Source of the DNA: Methylobacterium symbioticum
GTDB lineage: Bacteria; Pseudomonadota; Alphaproteobacteria; Rhizobiales; Beijerinckiaceae
Direction of reading: 5' to 3'
NCBI RefSeq assembly: GCF_902141845.1
Contig: NZ_CABFPH010000012.1
Coordinates: 27,620 to 91,619, forward strand
DNA: 64,000 bases
Shown: piece after piece, positions 23,005 to 35,581 of the stretch
Layout of the letters: each line of letters opens with the position of its first letter
Position numbering within the stretch: the stretch's first letter is position 1
Position numbers and translations under genes: made by a program
Notes under the pieces: model-generated
The model's input: only the letters and a program-made list of their open reading frames with translations
Databases searched by the model: none
What the model was told of the DNA's origin: nothing

Positions 23005-23140
23005 GGCAGGACCACCCCGCCGCCGCGGTCCTCAGCGCCGCGGCGGCGGGCAGGCAGCCGGTCCGCCGGCTCCGCTGAGCGCTCCGAGACCTCTCGCGAG
23101 CGCTCGTTTTCTTTGGATCAGATTCCTCACGGACGGGGCC

Positions 23141-23722
23141 ATGGCGCAGCCGAATCCTCTCACCACTCCTCCGCCCGGGACCGATACCTATGCCGGCAAG
23201 GGCGAGATCCTGCACCCGGCTGCGAAGCACGCCTTCCCGCCCTTCGAGAGCCACACCTTCCTGGCGCAGCTGATCTGGTTGGCGCTCGCGTTCGGTGCGC
23301 TCTACTACCTGATGGCGAAGGTCGCTCTGCCCCGAATCCAGGGCATCCTGCACGACCGCGCCACGCGCCTGTCGAGCGACCTCGACGAGGCCCAGCGCAT
23401 GAAGGCCGAGGCCGACGAGGCCGGCGCCGCCTACGAGAAGTCCCTCCGCGACGCTCAGGGCAAGGCCCGCGAGATCGCGCAGACGACCCGCAATGACCTC
23501 GCCGCGGCGGCCGAGACCAAGCGCAAGTCGCTCGAGGCCGAGCTGAACGCAAAGCTCGCCGCGTCCGAGGCCACGCTCAAGGGCCGCACCGAGGAGGCCA
23601 TGGGCAACGTCCGCACCATCGCCGGGGAGACCGCCGCCGCGATCGTCGAGCGCCTGACCGGCCAGGCGCCGGACAAGGCGAGCCTGGACCGCGCCCTCGA
23701 CCGCACCGCGACCGCGCACTGA
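23141..23722 (+). CDS. atpG: ATP synthase F0 subunit b' (peripheral stalk)
   Basis: This encodes 193 residues: a polar N-terminus, one membrane helix ([19 protein letters not shown], about 38-56) and a long charged coiled coil ([20 protein letters not shown] onward) that reaches F1. It lies between atpE and the second b-type gene, the order of phototrophic and alphaproteobacterial ATP synthases that use a b/b' heterodimer. Symbols for this subunit vary (atpF', atpF2, atpG). Confidence 0.92.
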   Translation: MAQPNPLTTPPPGTDTYAGKGEILHPAAKHAFPPFESHTFLAQLIWLALAFGALYYLMAKVALPRIQGILHDRATRLSSDLDEAQRMKAEADEAGAAYEKSLRDAQGKAREIAQTTRNDLAAAAETKRKSLEAELNAKLAASEATLKGRTEEAMGNVRTIAGETAAAIVERLTGQAPDKASLDRALDRTATAH

Positions 23723-23733
23723 GGATCACAACC

Positions 23734-24222
23734 ATGCTGCTCACTGCGGAATTCTGGGTCGCCGCGGCCTTCGTCATCTTCCTGGCTCTCGCGGCCAAGG
23801 CCGGCGCCTTCTCGATGATCACCAAGGGCCTCGACAGCCGCGCCAAGCGCGTCCGGCACGAGCTCGACGAGGCCAAGCGCCTGCGCGAGGAGGCCGCCGC
23901 CGTGCTGGCCGACTACAAGCGCCGCCGCACCGAAGCCGAGAAGGAGGCCGAGGCCATCGTCGCGAGCGCCCGCGAAGAGGCCGAGCGCCTCGCCGAAGAG
24001 GGCCATCAGCGCCTGAACGACTTCGTCGCGCGTCGCACTAAGGCGGCCGAGGCCAAGATCGCCCAGGCCGAGACCCAGGCGGCTGCCAGGGTCCGGGCTG
24101 CCGCCGCCGACGCGGCCGTGCAGGTCTCCGAGACCATCCTGCGCGAGCGCATGCAGGGCGAGGCCGCCCAGAGCCTGATCAAGACGAGCCTCGGTGAGGT
24201 GAAGTCCCGCCTGCAGGCCTGA
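23734..24222 (+). CDS. atpF: ATP synthase F0 subunit b (peripheral stalk)
   Basis: This encodes 162 residues with a short N-terminal membrane helix ([20 protein letters not shown]) and a coiled coil from about residue 30 to the end, very rich in Ala, Glu, Arg and Lys. It pairs with the b' subunit encoded 11 bases upstream. It is the last gene of the F0 operon, followed by an intrinsic terminator. Confidence 0.94.
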   Translation: MLLTAEFWVAAAFVIFLALAAKAGAFSMITKGLDSRAKRVRHELDEAKRLREEAAAVLADYKRRRTEAEKEAEAIVASAREEAERLAEEGHQRLNDFVARRTKAAEAKIAQAETQAAARVRAAAADAAVQVSETILRERMQGEAAQSLIKTSLGEVKSRLQA

Positions 24223-24246
24223 CAGTCGCGTCGCGCCGATCACCAC

Positions 24247-24269
24247 AGAGCCGCCTTCGGGCGGCTCTT
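24247..24269 (+). terminator. Terminator of the F0 operon
   Basis: AGAGCCGCC and GGCGGCTCT form a perfect nine-base stem closed by a stable TTCG tetraloop, followed by TTCGCGTTT. It lies 25 bases after the atpF stop. Confidence 0.75.
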
Positions 24270-24405
24270 CGCGTTTCGGGCACGTGCCATTTGGCACAGG
24301 CCGGACCAAAGGGCCGCGATCAGCCGGCCACGGACGGGATGAACCGCTTCGGTGGGCGGCTCAGCATGCTATAGGCCCGCGCCGGCCCGCCCCACGCGTT
24401 TCCCG

Positions 24406-25332
<927 letters not shown>

Positions 25333-25333
25333 C

Positions 25334-26101
<768 letters not shown>

Positions 26102-26103
26102 GG

Positions 26104-26159
26104 CCTCGGGTTTCCGAGGGAGTCCTCCCGTCGGCGGGGTGCCGGGGCAGAGCCCCGGC
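26104..26159 (+). terminator. Two stem-loops downstream of the ABC-2 permease
   Basis: CCTCGG-GTTT-CCGAGG (26104-26119) and the perfect GCCGGGGC-AGA-GCCCCGGC (26141-26159) follow the permease stop. Neither has a strong U tract, so they may stabilise the mRNA end or support weak termination. Confidence 0.45.
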
Positions 26160-26325
26160 AGGCTCCTCACTCCGGCTGGCGCGGGAGGGGCGTTGCCGTC
26201 CTTCGAGAGCGGATAGCGGGCCAGGTTCAGCCCCCTGAGAGCCCGGCTCCGGATGCGAGAGCTTAAGGCGGCGGCCGACCGGCTGACACCGCGGCAGCGG
26301 TTCGCGCATTCCGGCCGCAGACAGC

Positions 26326-26356
26326 AAAACGCCCGGGGCGGAAGCCGCCCCGGGCG
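26326..26356 (-). terminator. Intrinsic terminator of typA
   Basis: On the minus strand CGCCCGGGGCGG pairs perfectly with CCGCCCCGGGCG around a three-base loop and is followed by TTTT. It lies 31 bases past the typA stop. Confidence 0.8.
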
Positions 26357-26387
26357 TGAGACCTCGCGTTGGTCCGGCGGCTCGCCC

Positions 26388-28211
<1,824 letters not shown>

Positions 28212-28379
28212 AGGATGTCCGAAGCGAGAAGAACCCGCCACGGAGCGGACCGCCGCGGCGGCCGCCCCGCCGGGTGGGGTTGGCGGATTCGTGCTTTCGC
28301 GTCGCAATAGAAGGTGCAGCCCGATCCGGCAAGTGCGGCGGCCGCGAAGACGGGGATGATGGATGTCTTCGCGCGGATC

Positions 28380-28727
28380 TCAGCTCATCCAGACGACGGG
28401 CGCCAGCAGGCCGCCGAGGGGGAGCGCCGCGAGCGCGGCCGGACGCAGCCAGGACGGGCGGTAGCTCAGCAGGGCGACCACCAGAAGCGCGGCGCCGGTC
28501 AGCGCGCCGATCCACTGGACGGGGCCGAAGTTCCAGCCTTCGAGGGCGACCGCGGCGGCGAGGGACAGCAGGATCAGGGCCCAGCCGCCGAGGCGCTGCG
28601 GCACGATGCGGCCCGCCGGGACGCGTCCGCCGAGCGCGTCGCGATGGTGCCGGTCGAGGCTCAGCGCCAGGGCACCGAATCCGGCGAAGCAGAGGGAAAG
28701 GTTCAGGAGAACGACCAGCGGAGTCAC
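28380..28727 (-). CDS. DUF3325-type small membrane protein of iron-uptake operons
   Basis: This encodes 115 residues from a GTG start that overlaps the stop of the PepSY gene as GTGA. Three to four hydrophobic helices are apparent (VVLLNLSLCFAGFGALALSL, WALILLSLAAAVALEG, WIGALTGAALLVVALLSY). The segment after helix 1, LDRHHRDALG, matches DUF3325, a small inner-membrane family found next to PepSY and siderophore-receptor genes. The biochemical role is not known. Confidence 0.8.
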   Translation of the reverse strand: MTPLVVLLNLSLCFAGFGALALSLDRHHRDALGGRVPAGRIVPQRLGGWALILLSLAAAVALEGWNFGPVQWIGALTGAALLVVALLSYRPSWLRPAALAALPLGGLLAPVVWMS

Positions 28728-30271
28728 GCGCGAAGGGCCTCCTCGCCCGTCATGCCGGGGCTCCGGCGGGAATCCCGTGCGGATGCATGTCGCCGCCCGG
28801 CCTTGTGCGCGGCGACGATCAGGCCGGCGCCGAGCGCCAGCATGGCGAGGTCGAAACCGAGGAAGCGCGTGTCGCGGAGCAGGTGCTCCCCCGTGGTCAG
28901 CGCGCTGACGACCGGCACGGCGAGGTAGAGCGCGCCCGCGAGCCGGAGGGCCTCGGGCCAGCGCCGAGAGGCCGGACGCAGCGCGCCGAGCACGGCCACT
29001 AGGCCCCAGACGCCGAAGAAGCTGCCGATCTCCCACGCCGCTCGATCCGCGAGCCCGATAGGCAGAAGGCGGTTCGCCAGGAAATAGCCGGCGATGGCCG
29101 CCGGCATCCCGACGATGGTGCCGAGGTTGAGCACCTGCACCAGCGCCAAGCCGACGCCGGCCGCCTGAGCGCCCTTCGGCGCCCGGGCCACGGTCCAGAG
29201 CACGAGGCCGGTCGCCACGGTCGCGGCGCCCATCACCCCGCAGAGGAAGAACAGCGCCCGCAGGACGGGGCCGGCGAAATGCGCCTCGTGGATGCCGACC
29301 ATCACCGCCGAGGTCACGGTCGCCGCCCTGGCCGTGCCGGCCTCCCCATGGATCGCGCCCGTCGCGCCGTCGAACGCGATCTGCGGATGCAGGTGGGCGA
29401 GCCCGTGCGGCTCCTCGAAGATCGCCACCACGGTCGGGCGGGCGTCGCCGGGGCTGTAGATCGCCATCCCCTCGGGCGCCTCGCCGATCCGAGCGGTCGC
29501 CGCCGCCACGATCGGCGCGATCGGAGCCAAGCTGCCGGGACGCCCCACGGGCACAGGCATCTCCGGCATCATCCCCGCCTCGGTAAAGAAGCGGATCTCG
29601 TCGCCCTTGTAGGCCGTCTGCACGCCCCAGGGCATGTAGAGCGGCGCCAGCGTGACGAGTCCCGTATAGGTGATCATCAGGTGGAAGGGCAGCGCCAGCA
29701 CGCCGGCGACGTTGTGCGCGTCGAGCCAGCCGCGCTGGGCGGATCTGGCGTGGCGGCGGAAGGTGAAGAAGTCGGCGAAGATGCGCCGGTGCGTGACGAT
29801 CCCAGAGACCAGAGCCACCAGCAGGACCAGGGCGCAGGCGCCGACGAGGTAGCGCCCGAGCGTCGGCGGCATGCTCAGCTCGAAATGGAAGCGGTAGAGG
29901 AAATCGCCGCCCTTGGTGTCCCGCGCCGCGGTCGGCGCACCGGTCTCGGGATCGAGCAGGGCCTGATGGAAGGGGCCCGCCAGGCTCTTCCACCAGTGCA
30001 CGCCGATCACCGGCTTCTCCGGCTTCGGAAACTCGATGTACCAGCCCGCCGCGTCCGGCATCCGCGCCTTCAGGAATGCCACCGCGCGCTCAGCCGATTG
30101 ACTGGGATCGGCCTGCACGGTCCGCAATTCCGGGCGCATCCACCGGGAGATCTCGGCGCGGTAATAGCTTGCCGTACCGGTGACGAAGACCGCGAACAGG
30201 ATCCAGCCGACAACGAGGCCGGACCAAGCGTGCAGCCACGCCATCGATTGGCGGAATCCCTGCCTCATCAC
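28724..30271 (-). CDS. PepSY-associated transmembrane protein (PiuB-like)
   Basis: This encodes 515 residues with an N-terminal membrane helix (HAWSGLVVGWILFAVFVTGTASYY), a large periplasmic PepSY-like part, and further helices (LVGACALVLLVALVSGIVTH, LRALFFLCGVMGAATVATGLVLW and three more). This layout is that of PepSY_TM/PiuB proteins, implicated in reductive release of iron from siderophores at the inner membrane. Conserved histidines sit in or near helices (WLHAWSG, HRRIF, IHEAHF). It is the middle gene of the DUF3649-PepSY-DUF3325 trio. No TonB receptor is nearby. Confidence 0.88.
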   Translation of the reverse strand: MMRQGFRQSMAWLHAWSGLVVGWILFAVFVTGTASYYRAEISRWMRPELRTVQADPSQSAERAVAFLKARMPDAAGWYIEFPKPEKPVIGVHWWKSLAGPFHQALLDPETGAPTAARDTKGGDFLYRFHFELSMPPTLGRYLVGACALVLLVALVSGIVTHRRIFADFFTFRRHARSAQRGWLDAHNVAGVLALPFHLMITYTGLVTLAPLYMPWGVQTAYKGDEIRFFTEAGMMPEMPVPVGRPGSLAPIAPIVAAATARIGEAPEGMAIYSPGDARPTVVAIFEEPHGLAHLHPQIAFDGATGAIHGEAGTARAATVTSAVMVGIHEAHFAGPVLRALFFLCGVMGAATVATGLVLWTVARAPKGAQAAGVGLALVQVLNLGTIVGMPAAIAGYFLANRLLPIGLADRAAWEIGSFFGVWGLVAVLGALRPASRRWPEALRLAGALYLAVPVVSALTTGEHLLRDTRFLGFDLAMLALGAGLIVAAHKAGRRHASARDSRRSPGMTGEEALRA

Positions 30272-30284
30272 GGCCCTCCCCGGC

Positions 30285-30587
30285 TCAGGCCGTGCCGGCG
30301 AGCGTCTGGACCAGCCACAGCCCGGCGCCCAGCGGCAGGGCGAGGCCGCCCACGAGCAATGCGGCCCGGCCGAGGCTGCGCACGGCGAATACGCCGACCA
30401 CCACAGCGATCATCACCGCAAAGCTGAGAAGCGTCGCGGTCGCGACCGCCTCCGAGCGCGGCATCGGCAGGACGAGGGCGAGGAGCCCCGTCGCCAAGGC
30501 TGCCACCGCATAGCCGCCGAGCGCGGCGAGCAGCACGCGGCCGAGCACCGCCGCGCGGTAGCGCAGATCCATCGGTCGGGCGCTCAT
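30285..30587 (-). CDS. DUF3649-type small membrane protein
   Basis: This encodes 100 residues starting MSARPMDLRYRAAV. Three hydrophobic segments (VLLAALGGYAVAALATGLLALVL, ATLLSFAVMIAVVVGVFAV, ALLVGGLALPLGAGLWLVQ) fit DUF3649, a family that opens the same three-gene iron-uptake operon in other proteobacteria. It lies 13 bases upstream of the PepSY gene. A longer frame to 30728 was rejected because its extension is non-hydrophobic and unsupported. Confidence 0.78.
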   Translation of the reverse strand: MSARPMDLRYRAAVLGRVLLAALGGYAVAALATGLLALVLPMPRSEAVATATLLSFAVMIAVVVGVFAVRSLGRAALLVGGLALPLGAGLWLVQTLAGTA

Positions 30588-30938
30588 GGGATACAACCGC
30601 GTCCGGCCGAGGCGTCGGCGACGGACGGTCGAAGCGGCGGGCGCGGGCCAGGCTCGGTGATCAGCGGCAGCATGGGGCGAGGTAGCCGTCCACTTGCTCG
30701 TCGCGCAACCGCTATGTTTCGGAACCATTCCAATTTGAACAAGGGCTTAGGCGTGATCTCGGCTGGATCGCGCGGGACGCGGGCCCCGCTCCGTCATCAC
30801 GGCGGCTCGACGGAATGGCCCTGCAATATCCGGCCGCCGCGCCGCGAGGTTTTTGCAACTTGCAATTATATCTTTCAAAATCGGTTGTATATTTGGAGGG
30901 CTTTAGAAGGCTGATACGTCGTTAACTTTATTCGTACA
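30588..30938. other. Divergent region between the iron-uptake trio and the chemoreceptor
   Basis: The 351 bases hold promoters for both directions. The right half (30845-30938) is strikingly AT-rich (AATTATATCTTTCAAAATC, TTGTATATTTGG). It contains a TTGCAA-C-TTGCAA symmetric element at 30853-30865. A TTTAGAA near 30902 is reminiscent of half an Irr-type iron control element, but this is weak. No gene is called. Confidence 0.45.
30853..30865. promoter_or_regulatory. TTGCAA-C-TTGCAA symmetric element
   Basis: Each hexamer is itself palindromic, so the 13 bases form both a direct and an inverted repeat. The position in the AT-rich divergent region suggests an operator for the chemoreceptor or the iron-uptake trio. 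The regulator is unknown. Confidence 0.3.
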
Positions 30939-32972
30939 ATGTCGCGAATGCTCAATTCAGCCTCCGGATACTTTCCTATGCTCAGCATCCGCTCGCGACT
31001 CTACGTTGGTTTCGCCAGCCTCGTCGCCGTATCCGCGCTGCTCGGCGGGACGGCCTATTACCAGCTCGGGGTCAATGTCGAGCAGTTCAGGACACTCGGC
31101 GTCTTCCAGGAAGGTGCCCGCAACGTGGCGCGGATCAACGCTCTGTCCGAAATCGTCAAGGGACAGGTCGCCGACTACAAGGCATCGCTGAACGACGACA
31201 GCATCCGTCTCGCCGAGACACGGCGTCAGGAATTGGTGTCCCTGGCCCGGCGCCAAGTGGAGATCGCCCGATCGGAGGACCGGCGTGCCCTCTACGCAGC
31301 GCTCCGCGACCGTGGCGAGGCACTGAAGGCGCCCCTGGAGACGCTCGCCCGCGCCGGCCGGACGGCGATGGAGGAGCGGGCCAAGCTCTTCGTCACGGGC
31401 GATGCCCTGACGCGGACCACCAATGATCTGGTGGCTCAGGTCCGGGCCGCTGACAGCGAGACCCTAGCCGCCCCGGCCGCGACGGTGGAGAGCGCCGTGC
31501 TGCTGCTGCGCGTCGCCAATTGGCGCTTCCTCGCCACCCGCGACGCGGAGGGCCCGAAGACCTTTGCCAGCCAGCGCCTCAAGGTCGACGCCGCTCTGAA
31601 GCGCCTGCGCGAGGCCGATGGCCGCGGCCAGTTTGCCCGGGAGCTGTCGAAGCTGGAGGGCGCCATCACGGCCTATGCCGACGCCTTCAAGAGCGTCACG
31701 GGCGCCCTCGGCGAAGCCGTGACGACCTACGAGTCGGCCATCGCGCCGCAGGTCGCCGAGATCGAGCAGGCCGCGATCACCTCGGGGCGCAAGATCGACA
31801 CGGCGACCGCCGAGATCACCGCCGCCACGGAGCAGGGAGCTTCGACCACGCGGCTGGTGATGCTCGGCCTGATCGCGGCAGCGCTCGCCGTCGGCACCGC
31901 GCTCGCCGTCCTGATCGGCCGCAGCATCATCGGGCCGATCGCCGGCATGACCAGAGCCATGCGCCGCCTCGCCGAGGGCGATACCGCGGTGGAGATCCCG
32001 GCCCAGAACGCGCGGGACGAGATGGGCGAGATGGCCAAGGCGGTCGACGTGTTCCGCCGCAACGCCATCGCGCGGATCGAGCTGGAGGCGCAGCAGGCTT
32101 CCGAGCAATCCGCCCGCCAGCGCCGAGCCGACCGGGTCGACCAGCTCGTGCGCGGCTTCCAGCGCCGCGTTGCCGCCTCGCTCAACGTGGTCACCTCGGC
32201 CGCGACCGAGCTCGACGCCACCGCCCGCTCGATGAACGGCGTGGCCGACAGCACCAGCAGCCAGGCCTTGGCGTCGAGCGCTGCCGCCGAGCAGACCTCG
32301 GCAAACGTGCAGACCGTGGCGGCGGCGGCGGAAGAGATGGTCTCCTCGCTCGCCGAGATCGAGCGGCAGGTACGGCGCTCGCACGAGGTGGCCACCCCCG
32401 CCTCCCGTGAGGCCCAATCGACCGACGCCGCCATGGCCCGCCTCGGCGCGGCAGCCGAGCAGATCGGCAACGCCGTCACGACCATCGCGGGCATCGCTGG
32501 CCAGACCAACCTGCTCGCCCTCAACGCCACCATCGAGGCGGCCCGTGCCGGCGAGGCGGGGCGCGGCTTCGCGGTGGTCGCGGCGGAGGTGAAGGAGCTC
32601 TCCAACCAGACCGCCAAGGCGACCGAAGAGGTCGGCGGCCACATCGCGGCGATCCAGACCGCCACCGCGGAGGCGGTCGCGGCGATCCGTCAGATCGGCG
32701 ACACGATCGGCGCCATCAACGAGATCTCCGGAACCATCGCCTCCACGGTCGAGCAGCAGGCGGCGGCAACGCAGGAGATCTCGCGCAATGCCGGCCAGGC
32801 GGCCGCAGGCACGCAGGATGTCTCGGCCAATGTGGCCCAGGTCCTCGCCTCGGCGAGCGAGACTGGCGGCGCGGCGGCGCAGGTCCTGTCGGCAGCAGCG
32901 GAGCTGGCGACCCAGTCGCTGAGCGTGAAGCGCGAGGTCGACGACTTCCTGCGCGACATCCAGGCGGCGTAA
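30939..32972 (+). CDS. Methyl-accepting chemotaxis protein
   Basis: This encodes 677 residues. Membrane helix 1 (about 21-40, [21 protein letters not shown]) and helix 2 (about 308-330, [19 protein letters not shown]) enclose a mainly helical periplasmic sensor domain. A HAMP domain follows ([23 protein letters not shown]), then the cytoplasmic signalling domain with the kinase-binding hairpin tip [20 protein letters not shown] near residue 525. No C-terminal CheR-binding pentapeptide is seen. Ligand is unknown. The ATG at 30939 gives the longest product; the internal ATG at 30978 (MLSIRSRL) is a plausible start. Confidence 0.92.
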   Translation: MSRMLNSASGYFPMLSIRSRLYVGFASLVAVSALLGGTAYYQLGVNVEQFRTLGVFQEGARNVARINALSEIVKGQVADYKASLNDDSIRLAETRRQELVSLARRQVEIARSEDRRALYAALRDRGEALKAPLETLARAGRTAMEERAKLFVTGDALTRTTNDLVAQVRAADSETLAAPAATVESAVLLLRVANWRFLATRDAEGPKTFASQRLKVDAALKRLREADGRGQFARELSKLEGAITAYADAFKSVTGALGEAVTTYESAIAPQVAEIEQAAITSGRKIDTATAEITAATEQGASTTRLVMLGLIAAALAVGTALAVLIGRSIIGPIAGMTRAMRRLAEGDTAVEIPAQNARDEMGEMAKAVDVFRRNAIARIELEAQQASEQSARQRRADRVDQLVRGFQRRVAASLNVVTSAATELDATARSMNGVADSTSSQALASSAAAEQTSANVQTVAAAAEEMVSSLAEIERQVRRSHEVATPASREAQSTDAAMARLGAAAEQIGNAVTTIAGIAGQTNLLALNATIEAARAGEAGRGFAVVAAEVKELSNQTAKATEEVGGHIAAIQTATAEAVAAIRQIGDTIGAINEISGTIASTVEQQAAATQEISRNAGQAAAGTQDVSANVAQVLASASETGGAAAQVLSAAAELATQSLSVKREVDDFLRDIQAA

Positions 32973-32980
32973 GGCGCGTC

Positions 32981-33003
32981 GGGCGGGACGTCCTGTCCCG
33001 CCC
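32981..33003 (+). terminator. Perfect stem-loop after the chemoreceptor
   Basis: GGGCGGGAC and GTCCCGCCC form a nine-base stem around GTCCT, eight bases past the stop. There is no U tract, so termination may be partial. Confidence 0.5.
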
Positions 33004-33104
33004 AACCTGTCGGCGGACCACGCGGATTCGACCCGCGAGGATTGCTCTCCGGCCGCGCCGGGCGCATGGACGGAACAGCCGTTCCCTCCGAAGCTTGACG
33101 CCCC

Positions 33105-33830
33105 GTGACCCAGACCAGCGCCCGACCGGCCCGGACCCCGATCCGCTTCCGCGGCCGTTCCTTCATGGCGACGGTGCTCGCCCCCCTGCCCCCGATCGCC
33201 GACTGGCTGGCCGAGCTCGACGCGGTCAACGCCCGCGCCCCGTCCTTCTTCGCCGGCCGGCCCGTGATCCTCGACCTCGCCGGCCTGCGTCTCACGCGGG
33301 CCGACCTCGAGGAGCTCGTTGCCGATCTCGGGCAGCGCTCGATCACCATCCTCGGGGTCGAGGGCGCGCCGGACGGGGTGCTCGGGCCCGGCCTGCCGCC
33401 GCCCCTGTCGGGAGGACGTCCGTCGGGTGAGGTCGCCCCGCCCGATTCCGAGGCCGCGCCGGACGCCGCCCTGCCGGCAAGCCCGCCGCCGCCGGCCCGC
33501 TCGCTGATCCTCGACGCTCCCGTGCGCTCCGGCCAGACGATCCTGCACATGGAGGGCGACGTCGTCGTGATGGGGGCGGTCGCCTCTGGCGCCGAGGTCA
33601 TCGCGGGCGGCTCGATCCACATCTACGGGACCCTGCGCGGCCGGGCGGTGGCCGGCGTCTCCGGCAATCCGCAGGCGCGGATCTGGTGCCGCCGCTTCGA
33701 GCCGGAGCTCGTGGCGATCGACGGCCTCTACAAGGCGGCCGACGACCTCGATCCGGCCTTCCAGGGACAGGCGGTCGAGGTGCGCCTCGTGGATGACGCG
33801 ATCCTGCTGGCGAAGCTCGACAGGGCCTGA
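33105..33830 (+). CDS. minC: Septum-site protein MinC, first of two tandem paralogues
   Basis: This encodes 241 residues from a GTG start. The N-terminal domain (FRGRSFMATVLAPLPPIADWLAEL to about residue 95) is the FtsZ-inhibiting part. A Pro/Ala-rich linker of roughly 40 residues follows. The C-terminal beta-helix (about 140-240) carries VRSGQTILHMEGDVVVMG, GAEVIAGGSIHIYGTLRG and AVAGVSGNPQARIWCRRFEPEL, the MinD-binding and dimer fold. The next gene is a second MinC with the same signature. A perfect hairpin after this gene suggests separate transcription. Which copy is the canonical division inhibitor cannot be told. Confidence 0.88.
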   Translation: MTQTSARPARTPIRFRGRSFMATVLAPLPPIADWLAELDAVNARAPSFFAGRPVILDLAGLRLTRADLEELVADLGQRSITILGVEGAPDGVLGPGLPPPLSGGRPSGEVAPPDSEAAPDAALPASPPPPARSLILDAPVRSGQTILHMEGDVVVMGAVASGAEVIAGGSIHIYGTLRGRAVAGVSGNPQARIWCRRFEPELVAIDGLYKAADDLDPAFQGQAVEVRLVDDAILLAKLDRA

Positions 33831-33869
33831 TCCTCCAAGTCTCTCCTCTCGGACCCGAAGCGCGCGACG

Positions 33870-33890
33870 CCGGACCGGGCTCCGGTCCGG
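33870..33890 (+). terminator. Hairpin between the two minC genes
   Basis: CCGGACCGG and CCGGTCCGG form a perfect nine-base stem around GCT, about 40 bases past the first minC. No U tract follows. It may partially uncouple the first minC from the minCDE unit. Confidence 0.45.
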
Positions 33891-34007
33891 TGCGAGCGAT
33901 CAGGGCAAGCTCAGACCGGGATGCCTTGCGGTGTTCTGCTGAGATTCGACCCGATCTGACACCGGATCCAAGGATCCTCGCATGAAATGCGCACAGGATC
34001 CGAAACC

Positions 34008-34022
34008 TTAACCCTTCGGTAA
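34008..34022. promoter_or_regulatory. CtrA-like half-site pair upstream of the second minC
   Basis: TTAA-N7-GTAA at 34008-34022 matches seven of eight positions of the alphaproteobacterial CtrA consensus TTAA-N7-TTAA and lies about 40 bases before the GTG start of the second minC. Cell-cycle control of minCDE by CtrA would make sense but is inferred from one imperfect site. Confidence 0.3.
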
Positions 34023-34063
34023 CCATAGCGGCCGTCAATGATCCGGTAAGGAATCGTTGAGCC

Positions 34064-34753
34064 GTGACCAGCCCCACTCTTCCGGACTCTCCCCCGCCCC
34101 GCCTTCCCGCCCTGCGCGGGCGCGCCTTCAAGGCGCTGGCGCTGACTCCCGAGATGCCGCTTTCCGACTGGTTCGCGGGGCTCGATGCAGCGCTCAAGCG
34201 GTCGCCGACCCTGTTCGACGGCCGCGCGGTGATCCTCGACGTCGCCGCCCTGAAACCCGAGCCGGACGCCCTGCGCACGCTGCTCGCGGACCTGCGCCGA
34301 CGGCGCATCCGCATCCTCGGCCTCGAAGGCGCGGAGGCGGGCGACGACGGGCTGCCGCCGCTCCTGGCGAACGGCCGCCCGACGCAGAATCTCGACCTGC
34401 CGGTGATCCCGACCGAGCCCGAGACCACCTCCCTCACCATCGAGGGTTCGGTGCGCTCCGGCCAATCGATCGTCCACCGCACCGGGGACGTGACGGTGAT
34501 GGGCTCGGTCTCTTCGGGAGCCGAGATCCTGGCCGGCGGCTCCATCCACATCTACGGCGCCCTGCGGGGGCGCGCCATCGCCGGCGCCGCCCGCAACCCC
34601 CGCGCCCGCATCTGTTGCCGCAAGTTCGAGCCCGAGCTGCTCGGGATCGATCGCCTCGTCCGCACGGCCGAGGACATGGGGACGCATCTGCGCGGTCGCC
34701 CCGCTCAGATCTGGCTCGATGGCGGCGCTATCCGAATGGCAAGCTTGGATTGA
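34064..34753 (+). CDS. minC: Septum-site protein MinC, second paralogue, in the minCDE operon
   Basis: This encodes 229 residues from a GTG start. The N-terminal domain (LRGRAFKALALTPEMPLSDWFAGL) is followed by a short linker and the C-terminal beta-helix (VRSGQSIVHRTGDVTVMG, GAEILAGGSIHIYGALRG, AIAGAARNPRARICCRKFEPEL). It aligns throughout with the MinC 233 bases upstream but lacks that protein's long Pro-rich linker. It is followed 12 bases later by minD with a GAGGA ribosome site, so this is the copy in the classic minCDE order. MinC-MinD blocks FtsZ assembly away from midcell. Confidence 0.92.
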   Translation: MTSPTLPDSPPPRLPALRGRAFKALALTPEMPLSDWFAGLDAALKRSPTLFDGRAVILDVAALKPEPDALRTLLADLRRRRIRILGLEGAEAGDDGLPPLLANGRPTQNLDLPVIPTEPETTSLTIEGSVRSGQSIVHRTGDVTVMGSVSSGAEILAGGSIHIYGALRGRAIAGAARNPRARICCRKFEPELLGIDRLVRTAEDMGTHLRGRPAQIWLDGGAIRMASLD

Positions 34754-34765
34754 GGAGGAACGAGA

Positions 34766-35581
34766 ATGGCAAAGGTTCTCGTAGTCACATCGGGCAAGGG
34801 CGGCGTCGGCAAGACGACCACCACGGCGGCCCTCGGCGCGGCCCTGGCTCAGGGCGGCTCCAGCGTCTGCGTCGTCGATTTCGACGTCGGCCTGCGCAAC
34901 CTCGACCTGATCATGGGCGCCGAGCGCCGGGTCGTCTACGACCTCATCAACGTGGTCAACGGCGACGCGAAGCTCCCGCAGGCCCTGATCAAGGACAAGC
35001 GGCTCGACACGCTGCACCTGCTCCCGGCCTCGCAGACCCGTGACAAGGATGCGCTGACCGACGAGGGCGTCTCCCGGGTCATGGACGAGCTGCGCGAGAA
35101 GTTCGACTGGGTGATCTGCGACAGCCCGGCCGGCATCGAGCGCGGCGCCCAGCTCGCCATGCGCCACGCGGACGTCGCCGTGGTGGTGACGAACCCCGAG
35201 GTCTCCTCGGTGCGCGACTCCGACCGGATCATCGGGCTGCTCGACTCGAAGACGGTGCGGGCGGAGAAGGGTGAGACGGTCGACAAGCACCTGATCCTCA
35301 CCCGCTACGACCCCGCCCGGGCCGACCGCGGCGACATGCTGAAGACCGAGGACGTGCTCGAGATCCTCTCGATCCCGCTGCTCGCCATCATCCCGGAGAG
35401 CCAGGAGGTCCTGAAGGCCTCGAACGTCGGCTGCCCGGTCACCCTGAACAACCCGCTCTGCGCGCCGGCCCGCGCCTATGCCGACGCGGCCCGCCGCCTG
35501 AAGGGCGAGACCGTGCCGATGGCGATGCCCACCGAGCGCAAGTCCTTCCTCGACAAGATCTTCATGCGGAGGGCGGCATGA
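34766..35581 (+). CDS. minD: Septum-site determining ATPase MinD
   Basis: This 271-residue ParA/MinD-type ATPase cycles on the membrane to recruit MinC. The deviant Walker A motif GKGGVGKTTTTAAL, the DFDVGLRNLDLIMG switch and CDSPAGIERGAQLAM are present. The C-terminal membrane-targeting helix (SFLDKIFMRRAA) is amphipathic and basic. The stop overlaps the minE start as ATGA. Confidence 0.97.
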   Translation: MAKVLVVTSGKGGVGKTTTTAALGAALAQGGSSVCVVDFDVGLRNLDLIMGAERRVVYDLINVVNGDAKLPQALIKDKRLDTLHLLPASQTRDKDALTDEGVSRVMDELREKFDWVICDSPAGIERGAQLAMRHADVAVVVTNPEVSSVRDSDRIIGLLDSKTVRAEKGETVDKHLILTRYDPARADRGDMLKTEDVLEILSIPLLAIIPESQEVLKASNVGCPVTLNNPLCAPARAYADAARRLKGETVPMAMPTERKSFLDKIFMRRAA

